From Owenia fusiformis (taxonomy: Eukaryota; Annelida; Polychaeta; Sabellida; Oweniidae): a stretch of DNA of 64,000 nucleotides. The notes under the pieces were generated by a model that had not been told where the DNA came from, ran no database searches, and was given only the letters and a program-made list of their open reading frames with translations. Position 1 is the first letter of the stretch. Every line of letters starts with the position of its first letter. The DNA lies in NCBI GenBank assembly GCA_903813345.2, contig CAIIXF020000004.1, forward strand, positions 7,151,525-7,215,524, written 5' to 3'. This document shows positions 35,640-45,700 of this stretch, piece by piece. A program made the position numbers and the translations under genes.

Positions 35640-35745
35640 TGTATTGCTACTGAGATTGTCCCTTCCGTACCAATATTTTCTGTATTGCTGCGGAGATGAT
35701 CAATGGGGACAATCCCCGGGGACAATCTCAGTATTGGTACAGCAC
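35640..35745. repeat. Short inverted repeat
   Basis: CTGAGATTGTCCC (35649-35661) and GGGGACAATCTCAG (about 35718-35731) are inverse copies. TATTTTCTGTATTGCT is duplicated nearby. The rest of 35537-37040 shows nothing recognisable; small frames there look random. Confidence 0.4.
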
Positions 35746-37039
35746 AAGAACTGACCAATCAGAGGGCTTCATTATACAGAATATACGATAATACAATGTA
35801 CCGTGTACCTTCAGCAACCATTGTTTGGACTCAATGGTTTAGCATTAATCTTGGTAGAGTCATCACGATCGATGAAAACATCGCAAGTCTTTTGATATTT
35901 GCAAGTATTAAGAGTTCACCGTTAAGCATTATGAGGGGTGCATTGTATGAAGGTAAGCTTAATTTGGTATAGGTCGATTAATAGGGCTTTGCTTTTACCT
36001 TTTACTTACGATTTAAAGATCATGCCTTCGATATGTACTAGTTTCGATATGTAGTTTTCTTAAACGAGGTAGAGGGGTTAGAGAGGGTAAAATGCTAGAG
36101 TGATTGTTCTTTTAATTTATTTTCTGAAAAATGATGAGTCATTGGAGACTAGTTGCAGACAAGAAAATAGAAATGTCCAAATTCCTTGGGATGGACGTCC
36201 ACATTTCAAATATCGAAGAATGAGCCTTATATAAAGTCAGAACTTTTGGACGCATTCAAATAGAGATATAGCATGGAATGCATATGACATTACAGCAAAA
36301 AAATCTAAAATTGTGTCAATGTGGTTTCGTCTTTTTCAACATGTGTTCTGTTAATAATTAAAGTGTAGAACAATGTAGAACCTCTGGGCTGTATCCCTGA
36401 ATCGCAATTGAACACATGGAAAATAGTCAAAGGGTAGTTACGTGACAGAATCACACGAACGTCTATTCGTCGTCAAATGATGGATCTTCAAATCCCCATT
36501 TGTGTGATCTCAATAAACTGAATACGACTTATATAAAACCGATTTTAGTGAATGAATTATTGTGAAAATAAATTTTAATCCGCCTATTCAGATTTAAGGT
36601 TGCTAAAGGCACGCTAAATAGACTAGAATCGGGGGTTGAAAATATAATGACATCTTATATTTTGACGAGCAGGCAAGTCATGTTAGCTAATTGACAGGAA
36701 AGTGGTTCCTTAAATGATACTGAGATTTAACGAGACGAAATTGGTGTCAAAATGTGTTTTTGGGTAAAAATGTGTTTTTCGCAGAGAAAAATTGAAATAA
36801 AATAATATTTTTAGAAATTTTATTTTAGTAAACACTGTCTGGTTGACTTTGGAAAAGTGAAAATAAACCAGTTTTGATCGATTTTGGTGATTTTGGGGAG
36901 GTATTAGAGATTTCCCTTGTGGTTGTCAAATAGTGAAATGAATGTAGACTAGAATCAGTGCATTTAAAATATAATGACCTCTTTTGACAAGCAGGAAAGT
37001 CATGTTAATAAAGGTAAATAGTTTCTTAATTGATACTGA

Positions 37040-38420
37040 GATTTAACAAGAAGAAATATGTGTAAAAATATGGTAAAAATGTGTTTTTTGCAGAAATAAA
37101 ATCGGTCGATTTGAAGCAAGTTGAAAAAAGACCTTTTTGGCCTTGAAAAGGTCATTGAAGTTCTGAAAACATGGAGATGATTTTGAAAAATTGAAGTCAA
37201 TCTTAACAGTATTTGTTATTTATTGGCAGTTCCAAGGATTTGTTACAGACGCCGATCGCCAACCACCAACAGCCAACCACCAAACGCCAACCGGCGTCAA
37301 AAAGAACGGAGACCATAACGAAAAAATAAACTTGTCAATTTGAAGCAAGTTGAAAAAACCTTTTGGACCCTGAAAGGGTCTTTGAAGGTCAAACCTTAAA
37401 TAGAAAGTCAGATTTGAACTTCTGAAAACATGTAGATGATTTTGAAAAAAATGATGTCCACCCTATGCAGACAGAGCCTGTGGGAAATATTGGGTGCGGA
37501 GCAAATGAGCGGAGGGTGCGGAGCTAACGGTCATTTTTGAATTTAAAATTGGGATATTTCTGAAACTAAGCCGTTTTGGGACTTCAAATATACCAAGATA
37601 TGTGTATTTGAGACCAAATATCAATAAAATTGTGAAAATAGTAGTGCAATTCATTTTATAGCGACGCAGTATGCCTTAAACATTTCCCAGACCTATATAT
37701 TTTGAGACTATCCTTTTAATACTGCGTCCCCAGCATTCATAAAAAATGGTGTTCAAGATACACTACCCATGCAAATTATTTTTGCATCTTGGAAGCCAGG
37801 CAGTATCTGTGTGATTTTATAAAAATTCGGAAATGTTCTTCAGATATGAGCCCCTCTAAATATTGGGTGCGGAGCTACGTTTATGGAGCTGCTCCGCACC
37901 CAATATTTAGAGGGGGCTCATATCTGAAAAAAATTTCCGAATTTTTATAAAATCACACAGATACTGCCTGGCTTCCAAGATGCAAAAATAATTTGTATAG
38001 ATAGTGCACCTTGAACACCATTTTTTATGAATGCTGGGGACTCAGTATTAAAAGGATAATTTCAAAATATATAGGTCTGGGAAAGGTTTAAGGCACACTG
38101 CGTCGCTATAGAATGAATTGCGCTACTATTTTCACAATTGTATTGATATTTGGTGTCAAATACACATATCTTGGTATATTTGAAGTCCCAAAACGGCTTA
38201 GTTTCAGAAATATCCCAAATTTAAATTCAAAAATAACCGTTAGCTCCGCACCCTCCGCTCATTTGCTCCGCACCCAATATTTCCCACAGGCTCTGTCTGC
38301 ATAGGGTGATGTCGGTCTAATCAGTATTTGGTAAGTTATTGGAAGTTGTAAGAATTTGTTACAGACGCCGATCGCCAACCGCAAACCACCAACCGCCGTC
38401 AAAAAACAATAAAAAGATAA
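37040..38420. repeat. Two tandem copies of a dispersed repeat, the second split by an insertion
   Basis: Copy 1 (about 37080-37330) runs from GATTTGAAGCAAGTTGAAAA to GGAGACCATAAC. Copy 2 starts at about 37335 with the same blocks, is interrupted at 37459-38308 by a fold-back element, and resumes to about 38405 (TTACAGACGCCGATCGCC). Related sequence is at 55160-55510 and 23430-23545. Confidence 0.65.
37459..38308. mobile_element. 850-bp near-perfect fold-back element with 5-bp target duplication ATGTC
   Basis: The ends CACCCTATGCAGACAGAGCC and their inverse bound two arms of about 420 bp that match closely throughout. They meet near 37883 at a short centre around GGAGCTACG...GGAGCTGCTCC. ATGTC flanks both ends (37454-37458 and 38309-38313). 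The 63-codon frames on each arm (MNC...LSA) are the same sequence read in inverse, not genes. No transposase is present. Confidence 0.85.
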
Positions 38421-38924
38421 TATATGAAATCAAACTATACTATTCAACATATATCAAAAGTGTCATACAGTTTTAGATTGATTCTGTTATTTTGCATTCA
38501 AGTAAAGTTTAATTGTTTTTTCATAACTCTCATTTTAAATATTTAATGTGTCAATAAACATTAATAAACCTGGTGGATACGTAAATCAAAAATAAATGAA
38601 TCACTTCAAGTTGCCCATTTAATCTTATGACATGTGGAATGTAACCATTTGATTCATTCTGTAATTTTGCAGTATTCAGTTTCGGTATTTAAGAAAACGT
38701 AAGAAAATGAATATGATGTTGGATTATTTTTACTTTATGGAATGTAAAATTAACAATCAACAAATGTAATCTAAAGTTAACCGAAACCATAATACATTCA
38801 TAACATATAACTTCTACAGCAGTTACGGTCACTGGTTTCCTTACCTATTTGTACTGAACCCACTAATTGTAAGAATTATGTGATCTATGGAGTGACAATG
38901 ATCCACCCATAGCAGTGGGAGGTC

Positions 38925-39085
38925 GGGCCTGTTATGGTATTGTAACGACCCTTGGGCACGTCCGTCGGGGAGCTGTAGTGTACCGAGCCAGATACTAGAC
39001 TCGAAAGAGAGTGTGCTAAATTCAACCTTCCGCTCTCGAGTCAGACGCTCTACCCCTGAGCCATTACAGCCACTACAGCTGAGAC
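38925..39085 (-). repeat. tRNA-derived SINE-like sequence
   Basis: On the minus strand, GGCTGTAATGGCTCAGGGG starts at 39071. The stretch 39063-39053 reads TGGCTCAGGGG, a good Pol III A box. A GGTTGAATTTA stretch about 35 bp on is a weak B-box candidate. The non-tRNA part continues to about 38925. AGCTGTAGTG and its inverse flank the head. It cannot fold as a full tRNA, so it is read as a SINE head or tRNA pseudogene. 38421-38924 and 39086-40015 hold nothing else recognisable. Confidence 0.4.
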
Positions 39086-39664
39086 TGTAGTAGCGACTTG
39101 CTATCGAAGGTCATTACACCATCACACTCTGATGGTTTTACTTCATCCTCTAGACTGAGTTCAATAAAGTCAACCAAACCAAGACGTACAATTATCATAA
39201 CGCTAGATTGGCTGGCAGAGTGCCAACCTGGCACAATGACATGTTGACCACAACTATTTAGTATGTGGTGATGAACGCTGATTGTATTGTTTGAACTAGT
39301 TAAGGATTGAAGATAATATTTTAATTAATTGTCTAATTAGTGCATTTTGACACCTGGTTCACCATGTTAAATCTCACAAATCTTTTGTTACATATAATGG
39401 AGTATTAAAATATAAGTACTTTCACGTTCTAAAGGCTTTTATCATCATATGATTCTAGTCTAAAATATTATGTCCACATTATGGATTTCACCTCGATTTC
39501 ATAAACATTTTCTTGTTGAGAATGTAAGCAGGTTTGGTAAAAGTTGTCATGTTCATGGCAAAAAGGTGTAGAGTATAGGCACCTATACCATTTTAATCTA
39601 TGTTAGAATGACTTCAAATGCTGGTGGTTGAGGGTCCCACAGGGGTGATGGACCAGAGATATGC

Positions 39665-39678
39665 GTTGCTATAGCAAC
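39665..39678. promoter_or_regulatory. X-box-like palindrome
   Basis: GTTGCTATAGCAAC fits the RFX-factor X-box pattern of two inverted half-sites. Three more matches or near-matches lie at 40645, 40799 and 49144. Binding is not shown by sequence alone. Confidence 0.3.
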
Positions 39679-40019
39679 CTAATCAATGATCGCTACACAA
39701 TTTCGGTCTTTTAACAATGAACAGAATAAAATTTCCGGTCATACTAATTAAATTCATACAAACCAATACTATTTATGCCTCACACTACAAGGAAATTTAT
39801 AGCCACATGTTTGTGAAAATTTGTAGTTCATGGGAAATGTTATTTTTTAAAATGTTATGTTTCAATTGTTTATCATATTTACCATGATTTACCATATTTG
39901 AATAAACATAACATTATTGTAATAATATAATGATATTGCGTCTTGATTAGTAAAATCTTGTGCTGAATTTAACATCACCAATGACTACACACTACTTACT
40001 ACTAGGTGATAGTCAAAAT

Positions 40020-40470
40020 GACACAAAACCCAATACCATCCCTGCAAAGAAAGATCGCAAGATGTAAATTGTAAGTAGCTTATTAGAGAATTTGCCAAAA
40101 TGCATATCTAATCTAAAGATGGTTCAAACATATAATTTATTCCTGCTGCTAGGTAGTTGCTAGGAAAAATGACATGACATGTAATAAATACAGCAACTTT
40201 TCAGCAAAGAAAACCATCTGATGTCAGTTGTAGGTAACTTACATGAGACAATCTTGCCCAAAAATGCTCATCATATTATAGATATGGTGGTTTTGAAGCT
40301 CTTATGTCCTAATTACTAGTATTCCCATTGCTATATACATGTAGGTAGTTGCTATGCAAAAATAATGTGTTCTGCAAACATTGTTGTCTGTTTTTAATAA
40401 ATTATTGAAGAGGAAAGTTGCCAAAATTGCACATCTGATTAGAGGGTATATTGTTGCTCTAACTAGTTAC
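40020..40470. repeat. Degenerate tandem repeat of about 190 bp
   Basis: Successive segments share TTGCCAAAATGCATATCTAAT / TTGCCCAAAAATGCTCATC / TTGCCAAAATTGCACATCTG and GGTAGTTGCTAGG / GGTAGTTGCTATG motifs. No coding potential. Confidence 0.4.
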
Positions 40471-40644
40471 GCCTAGGGCTTAAAAATATACATTACTTGT
40501 TCGAAAGGAACGACAATGTTTATTTAGTACTACAAACATACCATATCACCAATATCTAATCCGAATCCTAAAGAAAATATAATATAACTTGTGCCCCTTC
40601 CATTTTTTAACTATAAAACTCCATTTATTTCACCTTTTATTGAC

Positions 40645-40658
40645 GTTACCATGGCAAC
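40645..40658. promoter_or_regulatory. Consensus X-box (RFX-type) site
   Basis: GTTACCATGGCAAC is a perfect match to the canonical RFX X-box, 546 bp upstream of the YHYH gene's likely start. A related GTTGCTATAACAAC lies at 40799-40812. Confidence 0.35.
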
Positions 40659-41190
40659 AACGTAACAGTGATTGGTTAATTTTAATGACATAAGGGTTGG
40701 GTCATAAGCTCTCAATCCTGTAGGAATGGCATCTATCTGTGTGTGTTTATTGAACAAATTACTTAACATTCAGGCTTGACCGGTATTTGCTTTACTTGGT
40801 TGCTATAACAACCAATAGCTCTGCCCCATTACCCCTACCAGACCCTCAACCGCTACAAGTTACAGTCTTTGAGTATACCAACAATGTGTCATAGGTGGCT
40901 AGACTCTACAGTCAAACGCCGTGATTGGCAAATTTATGAAGCCTTTGCCAAGACCTGCTTACAGTCTAGTTACTTCAATCTAGGACTATCGCCATAGCTG
41001 CAATCGATCTCAGAATAAACGTAAACACATCTTTTTATTTTGCTTCAGTCATGTCAGCCTTCAAAGTCGCTTTAGACCTCAATGCATTCAAAAATACCCA
41101 TATTTCCATCGCCATTTTTACACTCTATTTAGCCTATTCCTGTTTTAGTCACTACTAATGAGTAATTTGAATTTTGTTTCAGAGATCGCC

Positions 41191-42042
41191 ATGTCTCCAG
41201 TTAGTATCTTGTTGTGTATGAGCTTTTTTGGATGTACTTTCGGTCTCTCTATTGAAGAAGCTGCACTGTTTCAGAACGATGGTACAGTCGGGCAATATCA
41301 CGGACTCTCAGGATTCGTCAATATCACTGACAACGGGGACACTTGGACACTAATCAGTAATGGCGTACCTGATCATGATACAGGTGACTTCCCGATTGCC
41401 GGTTCAAACCCTAATGAGATATCCACTCAGACCCATGAATATGAAATTCCTAAAAATCCAAATATTGCTTCTGAGGCCACATGTCTGTCTAGGGGCGTGA
41501 TAGGAATTGCAAAAAATGGTGTCGCAATTTTCAACCCATTTACGATACAAGGATGTAATGCGGTTGAGGGAAGTGGCGCGGAGGAATTCGATGAATGTAA
41601 TGCCCACCCCGCTCCAAATGGTGCGTACCATTACCACATGGTTCCGAACTGTATAGTAGACGGCACGAACGATCAGTTTATCGGTGTTGCCCTTGACGGA
41701 TTTCCCATCTATGGACCACTGAACTCAGCCGGTCAAAACATAACATCTGCCGATTTGGACGAATGCCACGGAGAAACTGTGAACGGAGCCTATCGCTACA
41801 GAGTGACCCACGATTATCCATACTATCTCGGTTGTTACAAGGGTGGGTATGTTTCCAGTATGGGTGGCCCTGCAATGATGCGCAAGAAGCGCCAGACCCC
41901 TCCACCAACGTGCTCATTTGCAAACCAAGCCACATTGGAGACTAGCCCGTGTTATACTTCGGACGGAAACAAGGCACCTTTCATTTTCCAAACTGGACTC
42001 ATCGCTACAGGTTTCCTCATTAGCTTTTTCAATATCCATTAA
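41191..42042 (+). CDS. Secreted or GPI-anchored YHYH-domain protein (283 aa from this Met)
   Basis: The coding part lies in one exon. An acceptor (TTTTGTTTCAG) ends 8 bp before the Met at 41191, so an upstream non-coding exon is likely; an earlier in-frame Met at 41158 lies inside the inferred intron. Residues 1-19 are a hydrophobic signal peptide. The GAYHYH signature is at residues 144-149 and DGFPIYGP at 169-176, the two marks of the YHYH family, whose biochemical role is unknown. A furin-like RKKR lies at 231-234, followed by a Pro-rich link, and the chain ends in a hydrophobic segment of about 18 residues. That fits a GPI-anchor signal. The gene converges on the VHL-like gene, with 748 bp between stop codons. 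Confidence 0.85.
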   Translation: MSPVSILLCMSFFGCTFGLSIEEAALFQNDGTVGQYHGLSGFVNITDNGDTWTLISNGVPDHDTGDFPIAGSNPNEISTQTHEYEIPKNPNIASEATCLSRGVIGIAKNGVAIFNPFTIQGCNAVEGSGAEEFDECNAHPAPNGAYHYHMVPNCIVDGTNDQFIGVALDGFPIYGPLNSAGQNITSADLDECHGETVNGAYRYRVTHDYPYYLGCYKGGYVSSMGGPAMMRKKRQTPPPTCSFANQATLETSPCYTSDGNKAPFIFQTGLIATGFLISFFNIH

Positions 42043-42662
42043 TGATTTTTTCTGAGAGATAATGAACTTAGCAAAATATTATTTATATCGAGTCGGCATA
42101 AAAATGGGCCGTACTTTGATGCTTCATTGCATTATGTGTACGGGTTAGTGTATATGCACTCATGCTTTTAAAATTCCACTGAAGAATGTCAACATGACTG
42201 ATTCATGCAGGCAGATTTGAGAAGTATAGAGATTCCCCTCAGACAATAGACATTTCTAATGAACCCTGGTTGCCACTGCACCCTTTGGTAGATCAAGGTA
42301 GCTACGATACATGGGCTAGGTTGTTGATGTCAAAGGTTGTACCTTTTCAAAATGAGCAATGAGTTGATTCTCTTTTGATAAGACAGATTGCAACATATGA
42401 CATCATCAATCTGGATAATCTGTCACCGCTTCTTTGATTTACCAAACGTTGGCATGATCTATTGAAAAGGTCTTTTGAAACCTTGATTGACAGAGGAATG
42501 ACATACTTTTACATGATTGTATAGGACTAAAATGCACCCCATGTTTACAAGGAATTAGTTCAAGAACGAATTGTAGTCTGTATTGTATGATTGTATGTAT
42601 ACAATTGCAATCTGTCTGTATTGATAAACAACTGATAAACATTTCATATAGATTTTTAGTCA

Positions 42663-42668
42663 TTTATT
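42663..42668 (-). terminator. Poly(A) signal of the VHL beta-like gene
   Basis: AATAAA on the minus strand, about 123 bp past the stop codon at 42791. Confidence 0.45.
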
Positions 42669-42695
42669 TGTATGTTCATTTCAATACATAATCTA

Positions 42696-42701
42696 AATAA
42701 A
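42696..42701 (+). terminator. Possible poly(A) signal of the YHYH gene
   Basis: AATAAA on +, 654 bp after the YHYH stop. If used, the two convergent transcripts would overlap by a few tens of bases. Confidence 0.3.
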
Positions 42702-42790
42702 CAGTTCATCAACATCAACACAAAATGTGCGTATATGTCAAAATCCCTGAATTATCACATAAAGATGTCACTGGTGGTGAGGTCACGTGA

Positions 42791-45700
42791 TTACTGATCC
42801 AGTCCAGTGATCCATACAGCCTTCTCGTTGACCTTGGGCCAATAGACACACTCTCCGGCAAGAGTGTAGACCTTACCAGCCTCGTCAGTGACCACCCATG
42901 GGTGTTGAGTGTTAGTGTTCATTCTAATGCTGTTGCCTAAAAGTGGACGAAAATAGCTCACGTGATGTGGTTTGGCCAATCAGAAATTTGGACACATGAG
43001 AAATATGTTGAATACTGTCATTCTTATCCCGTTGCCTAAATTTGACGAAAATAGGTCACGTGATGTGGTTTTGAGCAATCAGAATGTGTAATTAAAGATT
43101 CAATATAGCAATTTGGTTCAAAAAATCATGGCTTCTCATTATACAATGCTTACCAGAGGCGAGTTTCCAGTTGCCTTGCATGTTTCCTTGGTAATCCACC
43201 CAGTGAAGGACGACGGTCATCTTGGAGAGGTTTCTGAAAGTGAGGGTGACGGCTTGTCCACTGCCAGATTTGATACCAGTTGGCTTCTTACAAGGAGTGG
43301 CTGTAAATGTTGAGTTTTTTTCAGTATAGTTTAAGAAATTCAAGATACAATATGAGCAACTCAGAGAGTTTATAACATAAATCTCTCTACTCCTCAAAGC
43401 TACCTGGAAACCCATGATCTCAATACTGAAAAGATAATCATGTACAATTTCTAACCCCAAGATCTCAGTATGATATTCCTAATAGGCCTACTCATTTAAA
43501 CATGAGATTTACAAAAGAATTCGTTGACTTAGTGGCACGAGTTTCGGATCTGAAACTTTTACAGATCCAAAGCCATCTTTTAGAAATCAAAGCGCACTTA
43601 CAGGAAATTCCGATCTCCTTCTCGATATGGTCGACAACAACACCAGCGCCATCTTTAATTGTGTCAATGGCGCCACCAGCAGCGGGCTTCATCTTCTCCA
43701 AAGTCTCGTCTGCAACATAAATACCCGGATGTTGATCCATCATATATATACAATGAATTTACCTAGGAGGAGTTTCAAATTAGCAGGTACATTTGGAAAC
43801 TGCAGTATATGAATAATATGTTACTGTATAGTACCAATACACGGATAGATAAACCATGACATCTCATTTCTTGAGTTTCAGGTGAAACAGAAAGATGCTA
43901 TGAGTATCAGAATGGAATAACCTTGTTTAAACAAAACTTACTGAGGATATCAGTTGAGGCTTCAATGAGGGCATCAAGTCCGTTCTTGGCGTGTCCGAGG
44001 AGTTCCTTGCCATGATCACCGAGTTGCTGTAGAATACGAAGATAGATATTAACGTGACCTGATAAACTGGGTTTTGATTTTGCAGTATCTTGATATATTA
44101 TTGTTACTGACGATTATCGACTATAGACCACGGGCTATAGACGAAAAGCTTGGGAGGTGGATATTTTCCTTAGCTTGATATGACGGTCAACTTTGGGGAG
44201 GATGTATTCCTTCTTAACTCAATGTGTGTACATGTATTTCTTACATTGCTGTTATCATGTGACCCACAAGTTTGGGGAGGACGTATTCCTCCTTACCTTG
44301 ATGTTATCCTCAAGTTTGGCGAGTGAGTATATGTATTCCTTACCTTGATGTTACCTGGAAGGATGTACAGGTGTATTCCTTACCTTGATATGACCGTCAA
44401 GTTTGGGGAGGATCTTGTCAACATGTGGCTTAGCTTTGTCCCACAGATCACCAGCTCCCTTTGAGACGTCATTAACGATTCCGTTGACTCCCTACAGAAT
44501 ATACACAACTTAACTAGCCTACAATATACCATGGGCTTTCATCTAGTTGAAAGCCCATGAATATACGGAATATGTTTCATACAGGATATGATTCCTTAAA
44601 ACAATAGTAGTATACATCAAATATATTTATCTCAATGGTACATACCATGATTACAAGTAGTTTTCTTTTTGGGCTTCTTAATCAAAATATAAAGAAACCT
44701 ATTAGCTATTGAAAGACGAAATTTTTAATATAAAGCTCCAAGATGGCCGCTTCCAAAGCTGTTTTAACGGTGTCCATCTGTGAAAAGAATATTCAAACTT
44801 TAAAATGTTGCGCTAATTAGTAGATGTATTATGTAAATTTTTAAATAAAATCATCTTACGGAGACGATTTTGTCAATATGTGGCTTGAAAGCATCACCGA
44901 GAACTTGTCCAAGGGCCTTGACGGCATCAATGATTCTCTTGTTAACCTGTCGGTCTTCGGGGACAGAGAACTCACTGAAGATATCACGGGTGTGGCGGGC
45001 ATGGAACTCTGCGTATTAGGAAAAATAGTAAATACATTGTCACAATCATGAAATACATTGTCGTGATATTGTCATAGTGACAACCTTGTCTCAATTTTTA
45101 AATGCATTTTCACAATCATATAATACATTGTTGTGATATTGTCATGGTGACAACCTTGTCTCAATTTTTAAATGCATTTTCACAATCATAAAATACATTG
45201 CCGTGATATTGTCATGGCGACAACCGTGTCTCAATTTGTAAATGTATTTTCACAATCATAAAATACAATCTCCAAACCACAACGTTGTCAATTAAAACCT
45301 ATTTATACTTGGAATTAAAAAATTAGAAATACCTAATAAGGTCAGACATTTATGACTTTGGTTAAATTTTATGTAATGTCGTTGGGTTTTACCAAACATT
45401 TCGAAGGAAGTGTATGTTACAACCGGCTTTCAATTGATCAAATATTGATTACATTTTTGTCAATCTGGCAAAATAATCGAAGTACTACCTACCAGCGACC
45501 TCTTCGAGTTTCTTTTGTGTCTCCTCAGTGCTTTTGGTGACGAAGTCAAGTCCGTAAACCTCAGAGAGAATCTACGAATGAAAATAGGCTATAAGTTAAA
45601 TAAAATTTAAGATTGGAAATATCCAATTCTTAAGAATTGAAAAAGAAGACGTCAAATTTTGTCCGATTATCATTTAATAAAATCAGAACTGTTTGACATA

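Noticed and set aside
37463-38304. Two nearly identical 63-codon frames on opposite strands
   Set aside because: They are the same arm sequence of a fold-back element read in inverse. No family match and no coding context.
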